From Candidatus Dormiibacterota bacterium (lineage in GTDB: Bacteria > Chloroflexota > Dormibacteria > Aeolococcales > Aeolococcaceae): DNA of 48,485 nucleotides. Location: NCBI GenBank assembly GCA_036495095.1, contig DASXNK010000169.1, positions 1 through 48,485 of the forward strand, in the 5' to 3' direction. The number at the start of each line of letters is the position of its first letter. Position 1 is the first letter of the stretch. The position numbers and the translations under genes were made by a program. The notes below the pieces were generated by a model. The model saw only the letters and a program-made list of their open reading frames with translations, was not told the DNA's origin and ran no database searches. Shown one piece after another: positions 31,048 through 37,926 of the stretch.

Positions 31048-32100
31048 CTAGAACCAGAGCTCGTCGTAGACCGAGCGGCGGTGGGGCACCTTGCGGCTGC
31101 GCTCGAGCAGGCGGCGCCGCCGTGCCTGTCGCCGGCGCCTCCGGAAGAGCGTCTCCTCGATCCGCCGCACCGGATGCAGCCGGGCCAGCGGGACCATCAC
31201 CGCGCGAGCCGCCGTGAGCGTCGCCGGGCGCAGCCGGTGGCGCAGCAGCCAGAGCACCCCGAGCAGGCCGGCGAGCACCAGCAGCCGGCCGTGGGGGATC
31301 CCCAGCGCCGCCGCCAGCGGGGAGCGACCGGGGCTGGCGGCGGTCTGCGCCCCCTGCGGATGGGCCGCGTCCCAGGCGTCGAGCTGATGCCTGCGGGTCA
31401 GCACCGCGGGGTCCTGGGCTTCGACCGCGTCGCGCACCGCGGCGGCGATCGCGTCGCGCACCTCGGGACGCTGCAGCAGGTCGGCCTCGCGCGGGTTGCT
31501 GAGGTACATCGGCTCGATCGTCACCGCCGGCATCACCGCGTGCACCCAGAGGTTGTCGCGGAGGATGACCCCGTCGTTGGGCACCGCGTAGGGCTTGAGC
31601 CGTTTCTCCAGGCTGGCGATCATCCGGTCGGCGAAGGGGTGGCTGTCCTCGTTGGGATAGAGCACCACCGAGCCGGCGGCCGTGGGATCCGTCCAGGAGT
31701 TGCCGTGGATGCTGACGAACAGCTGGGCGTGGGCGGCGATCGCCGTCTCCATCCGCGGGCTGATGTCGAGGTACCGGTCGCGGTCGCGGGTCATCACCAC
31801 CTGCACCCGGTCACGCTCCAGGAGGGCGCGGACGCGGCGGGCGGTGTCGAGGGCGTAGTCCTTCTCCAGCAACCCGTTCTGGGCCACCGAGCCGGGGTCG
31901 AAGAGCTGGTCGGGATGGTCGTTGTCGGGGACGCCGCCGTGGCCGGGGTCGAGCGCCACCACGTAGGCCGCGGGCCGGGTCGAGGGCGCCGGGCCGGTGG
32001 CGGCGCGGGCGTGCGTCGACGGCGCGAGGGAGGCCGTCATCAGGACGGCGACCGGGGCGCAGGCGAGGACGTGGAGAAAACGTTTGGCCCGGTGGCTCAT
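31048..32100 (-). CDS. N-acetylmuramoyl-L-alanine amidase with C-terminal membrane anchor
   Basis: A 350-residue cell-wall hydrolase that cuts the bond between muramic acid and the stem peptide. A signal peptide covers about residues 1-33. The Amidase_3 domain spans about 45-225: Leu-Asp-Pro-Gly-His-Gly-Gly near 50-56 carries the first zinc His, Glu in Leu-Leu-Glu-Lys near 78, Ser-Ile-His-Gly-Asn near 130 the next His, and Ile-Glu-Pro-Met-Tyr-Leu-Ser-Asn-Pro near 195 the catalytic Glu. Unusually, a second hydrophobic helix (about 268-285) follows, then an Arg-rich tail of about 60 residues, so the enzyme seems tethered at both ends. The ATG at 32098-32100 is chosen; a GTG six bases upstream is possible, with TATACT nearby. 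Confidence 0.85.
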   Translation of the reverse strand: MSHRAKRFLHVLACAPVAVLMTASLAPSTHARAATGPAPSTRPAAYVVALDPGHGGVPDNDHPDQLFDPGSVAQNGLLEKDYALDTARRVRALLERDRVQVVMTRDRDRYLDISPRMETAIAAHAQLFVSIHGNSWTDPTAAGSVVLYPNEDSHPFADRMIASLEKRLKPYAVPNDGVILRDNLWVHAVMPAVTIEPMYLSNPREADLLQRPEVRDAIAAAVRDAVEAQDPAVLTRRHQLDAWDAAHPQGAQTAASPGRSPLAAALGIPHGRLLVLAGLLGVLWLLRHRLRPATLTAARAVMVPLARLHPVRRIEETLFRRRRRQARRRRLLERSRKVPHRRSVYDELWF

Positions 32101-32111
32101 CGCCACCAGCG

Positions 32112-32117
32112 AGTATA
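32112..32117 (-). promoter_or_regulatory. -10 box (TATACT) before the amidase
   Basis: Read leftward, TATACT stands 11 bases before the ATG and 5 bases before the alternative GTG, with no ribosome site. It probably drives the amidase from very close to its start. Confidence 0.4.
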
Positions 32118-32127
32118 TGCGTCCTCG

Positions 32128-33027
32128 CTAACCCTTCGATGACACCGCGGTGATGAATCCGAGCCCGGCGCTGCCCATGTAGAGGGTCGCCGAGACCAGC
32201 AGGGCGTTGAAGAGCAGCCGCAGCCGGCCCTGGGAGAGGAGGGTCACCGCCCGGGCGCCGAGCTGCGAGCCGACCACGCCCCCGCAGATCAGCGGGAGGC
32301 CCAGCCGCAGGATCGTTCCGACGTGGATGTCGCCGGCGATCACGTGACCGATGGCGCCGGAGACGCCGTTGCCCATGATCGCCACCAGGTCGCTGCCCAC
32401 CGCCACCTGCATCGGGGCGTGGACGACCCCGACCAGCAGGGGCACCAGGATGAACCCGCCGCCGACTCCGAAGAGCCCGGAGACCAGCCCCACCGAGGCG
32501 CCGATCAGCGCCGCGCGGGGAATGCGGACGGTGTAGCGGTAGATCCGCCCGCGGACGCTGCGGACGCGCTCCAACCGGAGCGGCCGCAGCGCCCACGGGG
32601 GCGGCTCCGGCGCCGGGGCGGCGGGGAGGCCGGCGGCGGGCGCGGTCTCGTGGGAGGGGGCGTGGACGGTGCTGAAGAAGACCAGCACCGACACCAGCAG
32701 CAGTGCCACCATCAGCTCCAGGGCCTGGCTGGGGAGCCGGTGGCTGAGCTGGCTGCCCAGCTGGGCGGCGACGATGCCCGGTCCCATCAGGATGAGCCCG
32801 AGGGGCAGGTCGATGGTGCCCTGGCGAAGGTGGCGAAGCACCCCCGACCCCGCCACCACGACCACGTAGGCGAGGCTGAGCGACACCGCGACGTGGATGT
32901 TCATGCCGATCGCCACCAGCAGCGGCACGGTCACGAACCCACCCCCCGCTCCGAGCATCCCGGCGAGCCCCCCGGTGATCAGGCCGATGACCACGAGCTC
33001 GACGACCAGGACCGTGGACAGGTGCAT
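32128..33027 (-). CDS. TauE/SafE-family (DUF81) membrane permease
   Basis: A 299-residue membrane protein with eight hydrophobic segments in two similar halves. Each half opens with the family signature of a glycine-rich turn: Gly-Leu-Ala-Gly-Met-Leu-Gly-Ala-Gly-Gly-Gly-Phe near residues 20-31 and Gly-Leu-Phe-Gly-Val-Gly-Gly-Gly-Phe near 188-196. The halves are joined by a cytoplasmic loop rich in Pro and Arg (about residues 125-170). Family members export or import sulfite, sulfoacetate or other small organosulfur and carboxylate anions. The ATG at 33025-33027 has AGAGGGGG upstream. It faces away from the second B12 operon, so the two share the intergenic region with riboswitch 2. Confidence 0.82.
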   Translation of the reverse strand: MHLSTVLVVELVVIGLITGGLAGMLGAGGGFVTVPLLVAIGMNIHVAVSLSLAYVVVVAGSGVLRHLRQGTIDLPLGLILMGPGIVAAQLGSQLSHRLPSQALELMVALLLVSVLVFFSTVHAPSHETAPAAGLPAAPAPEPPPWALRPLRLERVRSVRGRIYRYTVRIPRAALIGASVGLVSGLFGVGGGFILVPLLVGVVHAPMQVAVGSDLVAIMGNGVSGAIGHVIAGDIHVGTILRLGLPLICGGVVGSQLGARAVTLLSQGRLRLLFNALLVSATLYMGSAGLGFITAVSSKG

Positions 33028-33158
33028 GTTCCCCCTCTGGGACTCGAGATCCTCGCCCCCCACTGTGGCCGACCGCGGGCGGGCACGCCTATCCCCCGGT
33101 CCGGGTGATCTTTTCCCTCCCCCGGACGCGCTACGATCCCGTGACCCTCGCCGTTCGT

Positions 33159-33282
33159 GTCAAGCCGGTCGAAGTCCGGCGCAGTCGCGCTACCGTGGCC
33201 GCCCCCGACCCCGGGGGCGGGAGCCGGAAAACCAGCGGTGCAGGACCAGCTCGCGGCACCTCCGCGCCAGGGGAAGAGTTGG
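33159..33282 (+). promoter_or_regulatory. Adenosylcobalamin riboswitch 2, near-duplicate of riboswitch 1
   Basis: AAGCCGGTCGAAGTCCGGC then GCAGTCGCGCTACCGTGG reproduces the core of riboswitch 1 almost base for base. A perfect hairpin CCGCCCCC/GGGGGCGG follows, then GGAGCCGGAAAACC. The platform is also shared: CCAGCTC (33246-33252) can pair with GAGTTGG (33276-33282) and CCTC (33259-33262) with GGGG (33270-33273) of the cbiH ribosome site. Compared with riboswitch 1 both stems stay paired despite base changes. The 5' end is approximate. It directly precedes cbiH and controls the second operon. Confidence 0.88.
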
Positions 33283-33283
33283 G

Positions 33284-34054
33284 ATGAGCGCCAGCGGCCG
33301 TCTCGCCATCGTCGGGCTGGGTCCCGGCGATGCCGGCTACCTGTGCGAGCGCGCCCGCCCGGCGCTCGCCGCCGCCGACGTGGTCATCGCCTACGCCCCG
33401 TACTGCGACCGGGTGAGCGCCCTGCTCCCCGGGGTCCCGGTCGAGCCCTGGCCGATCGGCGCCGAGGCCGAGCGCGCCGCCGACGCCGCCCGGCGCGCCC
33501 AGGCCGGGGCCTCGGTGGCGGTGGTGAGCAGCGGCGACGCCGGCGTCTACGGGATGGCCGGGCTCTGCCTCGAGGCGCTCTACGAGCTCGGTTGGGACGG
33601 GCGCACCGCCCCCGAGCTGGAGATCGTGCCCGGGGTGACCGCCGCCCTCGCCGCCGCCGCCCGGCTGGGGGCGCCGCTGGCGGTCGACTTCGCCTGCATC
33701 AGCCTCTCCGACCTGCTCGTCCCCTGGGAGCTGATCGAGCGGCGGCTGAGCGCGGTCGGCGCCGGCGACCTCGCCGTCGCCCTCTACAACCCCCGCAGCC
33801 GGGCCCGGCCCCACGCCCTCGGCCGCGCCCTCGACGTGCTCCGCGCCCATCGCGACCCGGCCACCCCGGCCGCCATGGTCCACGACGCCTGCCGTCCCGG
33901 CGAGCGGGTGGAGATCGGCGAGCTCGGCAGCCTGGTCGCCGAGGAGGCCTCCATGGACACCCTGGTGCTGATCGGCTGCTCCTCCACCCGCCGGCTGGGC
34001 CGGCACCTCGTCACCCTGCGCCCCCGCCGCCGCCGCGAGGCGGAGCGGTCGTGA
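33284..34054 (+). CDS. cbiH: Precorrin-3B/cobalt-precorrin-3 C17-methyltransferase
   Basis: A 256-residue tetrapyrrole methylase of the CbiH/CobJ group, which methylates C-17 and drives ring contraction. Motifs: Val-Gly-Leu-Gly-Pro-Gly-Asp-Ala near residue 10, Ser-Ser-Gly-Asp-Ala-Gly-Val-Tyr-Gly-Met-Ala near 81-91 (the Gly-Met-Ala form is typical of this group), and Leu-Tyr-Asn-Pro-Arg-Ser near 167. The Gly-Tyr-x-x-Tyr segment usual after the first helix reads Ala-Tyr-Ala-Pro-Tyr. The ATG at 33284 lies just past the riboswitch stem, with GGGGAA nine bases upstream. It overlaps cobT by four bases. Confidence 0.9.
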   Translation: MSASGRLAIVGLGPGDAGYLCERARPALAAADVVIAYAPYCDRVSALLPGVPVEPWPIGAEAERAADAARRAQAGASVAVVSSGDAGVYGMAGLCLEALYELGWDGRTAPELEIVPGVTAALAAAARLGAPLAVDFACISLSDLLVPWELIERRLSAVGAGDLAVALYNPRSRARPHALGRALDVLRAHRDPATPAAMVHDACRPGERVEIGELGSLVAEEASMDTLVLIGCSSTRRLGRHLVTLRPRRRREAERS

Positions 34055-35148
34055 GCGCCCTCGACGACGCGCTGAGGGACATCACCGCCCCCGACGCCGC
34101 CGCCGCGGAGGCCGCCCGCCGCCACCAGGACGACCTCACCAAGCCGCCCGGAAGCCTCGGCCGGCTCGAGGAGCTCGCCGTCCTGCTCGCCGCCGTCCGC
34201 GGCCGCGACGCGGTCCGCCTGGGGGAGTGCGCGGTGCTGATCTGCGCCGCCGACCACGGGGTCACCGGGCGCGGGGTCAGCGCCTACCCGGCGGAGGTGA
34301 CCGCGCAGATGGTGGGCAACTTCCTCTCCGGCGGGGCGGCGATCAACGTCATCGCCCGCGCCGCCGGCGCCCGGGTGCTGGTGCTCGACGCCGGCGTCGC
34401 CGCCGACCTCCCCGACCACCCCCGGCTGCTCGCCCGCAAGGTGCGCCGGGGCAGCGGGGACATCGTCGACAGCCCGGCGATGAGCCGGGACGAGGCCCGC
34501 GCCGCGCTGGAGGCGGGGGTCGAGGCGGTGTGGGGGCTCGCCGCCGAGGGGGTCGAGGCGCTGGCGGTGGGGGACATGGGCATCGGCAACACCACCGCGG
34601 CGAGCGCGGTGGTCGCCGCCATCACCGGCCGGCCCGCCGCCGAGGTGGTGGGCCGGGGCACCGGGGTCGACGACGCCGGGCTGGCACGCAAGCGCGAGGC
34701 GGTGGCGGCGGCGGTGCTGCGGGCCGGCGCCGACCCTGCCGACGGCCTCGGGGTGCTCGCCGAGGTGGGCGGGCTGGAGCTCGCCGCGATCGCCGGGGCG
34801 GTGATCGGCGCCGCCTCGCGCCGGATGCTCTGCGTCCTCGACGGCCACCCCGCCACCGCCGCCGCCCTCGCCGCCGCCCTGATCGCCCCCGGCGCCCTCG
34901 CCTACTGCGTCGCCGGCCACCGCTCCGCCGAGCGCGGCCACGGCGTCGCCCTCGAGCACCTCGGCCTCCGTCCCCTGCTCGACCTCGACCTCCGCCTCGG
35001 CGAGGGCAGCGGCGCCACCCTCGCCCTCCATCTCGTCCGGGTGGCGGCGGCGCTGAGCGCGGAGATGGCCACCTTCTCCTCGGCGGGGGTGAGCGGGCCC
35101 GCCGTCGCCGGCGCCGAGGCCGGCGCCGAGGCCGCGCCCGCGCCGTGA
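34051..35148 (+). CDS. cobT: Nicotinate-nucleotide:dimethylbenzimidazole phosphoribosyltransferase
   Basis: A 365-residue CobT, which makes alpha-ribazole phosphate for the lower ligand of B12. Lys-Pro-Pro-Gly-Ser-Leu-Gly-Arg-Leu near residues 30-38, Ala-Asp-His-Gly-Val near 67-71 and the C-terminal Leu-Asp-Leu-Arg-Leu-Gly-Glu-Gly-Ser-Gly-Ala near 309-319 with its catalytic Glu are all in place. The other active-site block reads Gly-Asp-Met-Gly-Ile-Gly-Asn-Thr-Thr near 174, where the Salmonella enzyme has Gly-Glu-Met; the acidic charge is kept. The C-terminus ends in an Ala/Glu repeat tail. GTGA overlaps join it to cbiH and cobS. Confidence 0.92.
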   Translation: MSALDDALRDITAPDAAAAEAARRHQDDLTKPPGSLGRLEELAVLLAAVRGRDAVRLGECAVLICAADHGVTGRGVSAYPAEVTAQMVGNFLSGGAAINVIARAAGARVLVLDAGVAADLPDHPRLLARKVRRGSGDIVDSPAMSRDEARAALEAGVEAVWGLAAEGVEALAVGDMGIGNTTAASAVVAAITGRPAAEVVGRGTGVDDAGLARKREAVAAAVLRAGADPADGLGVLAEVGGLELAAIAGAVIGAASRRMLCVLDGHPATAAALAAALIAPGALAYCVAGHRSAERGHGVALEHLGLRPLLDLDLRLGEGSGATLALHLVRVAAALSAEMATFSSAGVSGPAVAGAEAGAEAAPAP

Positions 35149-35942
35149 CCGCCGAGCTGCCGGCCGGCCCCGGCATCGTGCCCCGCCGCTCGGCCGCCGG
35201 CCGGCTGGGATCGGTCGCCGCCGGCGCCCTGGCCGCGCTCGGCCTGCTCACCGTGGCGCCGCTGCCCCGGCTCGCCCACCGGCCCCCCTCCGCCGCCACC
35301 CTGGCCGGCTTCGCCGGGGCCGGGCTGCTGCTCGGCGGGGCGCTGGCGGGGCTGGAGGCCGCGCTCGCCCCCGTGCTCCCCCCGGCGCCGCGCGCCGCGC
35401 TGCTCCTCGCCGCCCTCGCCGTGCTCAGCGGCGGCATCCACCTCGACGGCCTCGCCGACTGCGCCGACGGGCTCTTCGGCGGGCACACCCCGGAGGAGCG
35501 GCTGGCGATCATGCGGGACAGCCGCACCGGCGGCTTCGGGCTGGCGGCGGTGGTGCTGGTGGTGCTCGTCGAGTACGCCGCCCTCGGTGCCCTCGGCGGC
35601 CCCCGGCTGCAGGTCCTGGTGGTGGCGGTGGCCGCCTCGAGGACGGCCACGGCGGTGGCCCTGGCGATCTCGATCCCCGCTCGGAGCGAGGGGCTGGGAT
35701 ACGCCTACGCGGTTCCCCGGCGCGCCGTCGGGGCGGTGGTGGCGGTGGCGGTGACCGCGGCGGCCGCGTTCCTGCTGCTCGGGGGACGCGGCCTGATCGC
35801 TGCGGCGACGACCCTGCTGGTCGCCCCCGCGATGGCCGCGCTGGTCCGGCACCGGGTGGGCGGGATGACCGGCGACGCCTACGGCGCGGTCGCCGAGCTG
35901 GGCCTGGCGGTGGCGCTGCTGTGCCTGTGCGCGCGGCCCTGA
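35145..35942 (+). CDS. cobS: Adenosylcobinamide-GDP ribazoletransferase (cobalamin synthase)
   Basis: A 265-residue membrane enzyme that joins adenosylcobinamide-GDP to alpha-ribazole (phosphate), the last assembly step. The metal-binding signature Gly-Gly-Ile-His-Leu-Asp-Gly-Leu-Ala-Asp-Cys-Ala-Asp-Gly lies near residues 97-110, and Met-Arg-Asp-Ser-Arg-Thr-Gly-Gly-Phe-Gly follows near 126. About six hydrophobic segments make up the rest, and Met-Thr-Gly-Asp-Ala-Tyr-Gly-Ala near 239-246 is the usual C-terminal block. The name should not be confused with the CobS of the aerobic cobaltochelatase. The gene overlaps cbiB by 22 bases. Confidence 0.92.
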   Translation: MTAELPAGPGIVPRRSAAGRLGSVAAGALAALGLLTVAPLPRLAHRPPSAATLAGFAGAGLLLGGALAGLEAALAPVLPPAPRAALLLAALAVLSGGIHLDGLADCADGLFGGHTPEERLAIMRDSRTGGFGLAAVVLVVLVEYAALGALGGPRLQVLVVAVAASRTATAVALAISIPARSEGLGYAYAVPRRAVGAVVAVAVTAAAAFLLLGGRGLIAAATTLLVAPAMAALVRHRVGGMTGDAYGAVAELGLAVALLCLCARP

Positions 35943-36874
35943 TCCGCCCCTGCGGGGTGGGGGTGCTGGGGCTCGCCCTGGCCGTCGACGCGGCCCTCGG
36001 CGAGCCTCCGGAGGCGCTCCACCCGGTGGTGTGGATGGGCCGCGGGGTGAGCCTGCTGGTGCCCGAGGACGGGCCCGCGGCGGGCGCCGGCACCCTGCTC
36101 CGGGGGGTCGCGGTGGCCGCCGGCGGAGGGGTGCTCGCGGCGGCGGCGGGGGGGCTCGCCGGCGCCGCCAGCGCCCGTGCCGGCGCCCTGCTCGGCGGCG
36201 CCCTGGAGGCGGTGGCGCTCTCGTCCCAGCTCGCCCTGGGCGCGCTCGTCGACGCCGCCCGCCGGGTGGCGGCGGCGCTCGAGGCGGGCGACGAGGCCGG
36301 CGCCCGGCACCACCTGCCCTGGCTGGTGGGCCGCGACCTCGAGGGTCTGGACATCCCCCTGCTCGCCTCCGCCGCGGTCGAGTCGCTCGCCGAGAACCTC
36401 TCCGACGCGGTGGTCGCGCCGCTGCTCTACGCCCGCCTCGGCGGCCTCGCCGCCGCCGCCCTCCACCGCTTCGCCAACACCGCCGACGCCGCCGTCGGCC
36501 ACCGCGACCGCCACCGCCTCGGCGGTCGCGCCGCCGCCCGGCTCGACGACGTGCTCGGCCTGGTCCCGGCACGGCTCAGCGCCCTGCTCATCGCCGCCGG
36601 CGCCCCCGCCGCTCAGGGATCGCCGGCGGCGGCGCTGGGCTGCTGGTGGAGCGACCGCGCCGCCACCGCCAGCCCCAACTCGGGCCACCCGATGGCGGCG
36701 ATGGCGGGGGCGCTGGGGGTGCGCCTGGAGAAGCGGGGTCACCACCGCCTCAACCCCGGCGGCCGGCCCTGCCGCCCCGCCGACGTGGAGCGAGCGGTGG
36801 CCGTGGTCCGCGCCGCCACCCTGGGGGCGGTGGCGGTCTGCGCGCTGCCGCCGCGTCCGGGGCGGCGGCGGTGA
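35921..36874 (+). CDS. cbiB: Adenosylcobinamide-phosphate synthase
   Basis: A 317-residue membrane protein of the CbiB/CobD family, which attaches (R)-1-aminopropan-2-ol phosphate to adenosylcobyric acid. Key blocks are His-Pro-Val-Val-Trp-Met-Gly-Arg near residues 34-41, Glu-Ser-Leu-Ala-Glu-Asn-Leu-Ser-Asp-Ala-Val-Val-Ala-Pro near 152-165 and a segment with Asn-Thr-Ala-Asp-Ala near 185. The C-terminal Asn-Ser-Gly-His-Pro-Met-Ala-Ala-Met-Ala near 251-260 is also typical. The GTG at 35921 lies inside cobS; a GTG six bases later is an equal choice because neither has a clear ribosome site. It overlaps the next gene by GTGA. Confidence 0.9.
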   Translation: MPVRAALIRPCGVGVLGLALAVDAALGEPPEALHPVVWMGRGVSLLVPEDGPAAGAGTLLRGVAVAAGGGVLAAAAGGLAGAASARAGALLGGALEAVALSSQLALGALVDAARRVAAALEAGDEAGARHHLPWLVGRDLEGLDIPLLASAAVESLAENLSDAVVAPLLYARLGGLAAAALHRFANTADAAVGHRDRHRLGGRAAARLDDVLGLVPARLSALLIAAGAPAAQGSPAAALGCWWSDRAATASPNSGHPMAAMAGALGVRLEKRGHHRLNPGGRPCRPADVERAVAVVRAATLGAVAVCALPPRPGRRR

Positions 36875-37926
36875 CCCGCCCCGGGGGGAGACCGCACCCC
36901 TGGCTGGACACGGTGGCGGGGGTGCCCCATGGCGGCGCCGCGGCCGCGGGTCTGCTCGACCTCAGCGCCTCGCTCGCCCCGCTGGGGCCGTCGCCGGCGG
37001 CGCTCGCGGCCGCCCGCGACGCCGACCCCACCCGCTACCCCAGCCCCGACGCCGGCCCGCTGGTGGTGGCGGCGGCGGAGCTGCTCGGCGTCGACCCCGA
37101 GCGGGTGGTGGCCGGGCCGGGAGCCGCGGACCTGCTGCTGCGCGCCGCCCTCGCCCACCTCCGTCCCGGGGACACCGTGCTGGTGGTCGGCCCCTGCTTC
37201 GGCGAGTACCGGCGCGCCGCCGCCGCCTGCGGAGCCCGGACGGTGGCCTGGGAGGCCGACCCCGGCGACGGCTTCGCCCTCGACACCGGCGCCGTCGCCG
37301 CCGCCGCCCGGCGCGCCGGCGCGGTGCTGGGGATCCTCGCCCGGCCGCAGAACCCCACCGGGGTGCTCAGCCCCGCGACCGCGATCGCCGAGCTGGCGGC
37401 GGCCACCCCGGGGGCGACCTGGCTGGTCGACGAGGCCTTCATCGGCCTCTGCGACGACCCGAGCTCGACCGCGGGCGGCGAGGCGGTGACGGTGCGCTCG
37501 CTCACCAAGGAGCTGGCCCTGGCCGGGCTCCGGGTGGGGGTCGCCGACGCCCCGCCGGCGGTGGCCCGGGCGCTGCGGGCGCTGGCCCCTCCGTGGTGCG
37601 TGTCGGCGCCGGCGATCGCCGCGGCCGTCGCCGGGCTCGCCGACCGGGGCCACCGCGACGCCACCCTGGCGGCGGTCCGCCGCGGCCGCGCCGCGCTCAC
37701 CGCCGCGCTGCGCGACCGCGGGCTGCACGTGGCCGACGCCGCCGCCAACTACGTCTGCGCCGAGGTCGGCGACGCCGCCGGGTTCTGCGCCGTCCTCGCC
37801 GCCTCCGGGGTGGTGGCCCGCGACTGCGCCGACCTCCGGCTGCCCGGCTGGGTGCGGCTGGCGGTGCCTCCGCCCGCCGCGCTCGAGCGGGTGCTCGCCG
37901 CCGTCGGCGCGGCGGTGCGGCGGTGA
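36871..37926 (+). CDS. cobD: Threonine-phosphate decarboxylase (CobD/CobC, class I aminotransferase fold)
   Basis: A 351-residue PLP enzyme resembling histidinol-phosphate aminotransferase. In this operon it should decarboxylate threonine phosphate to aminopropanol phosphate, the substrate of CbiB. Motifs: Leu-Asp-Leu-Ser-Ala-Ser near residue 30, Arg-Tyr-Pro near 54, Pro-Gly-Ala-Ala-Asp-Leu near 83, Arg-Pro-Gln-Asn-Pro-Thr-Gly near 156, Val-Asp-Glu-Ala-Phe-Ile near 188, and the PLP lysine in Arg-Ser-Leu-Thr-Lys near 213. The C-terminus has Arg-Asp-Cys-x-x-Leu-Arg-Leu-Pro-Gly-Trp-Val-Arg, the usual phosphate-binding end. A PduX-like kinase and CbiB in the same operon support the role. Confidence 0.85.
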   Translation: MTRPGGRPHPWLDTVAGVPHGGAAAAGLLDLSASLAPLGPSPAALAAARDADPTRYPSPDAGPLVVAAAELLGVDPERVVAGPGAADLLLRAALAHLRPGDTVLVVGPCFGEYRRAAAACGARTVAWEADPGDGFALDTGAVAAAARRAGAVLGILARPQNPTGVLSPATAIAELAAATPGATWLVDEAFIGLCDDPSSTAGGEAVTVRSLTKELALAGLRVGVADAPPAVARALRALAPPWCVSAPAIAAAVAGLADRGHRDATLAAVRRGRAALTAALRDRGLHVADAAANYVCAEVGDAAGFCAVLAASGVVARDCADLRLPGWVRLAVPPPAALERVLAAVGAAVRR

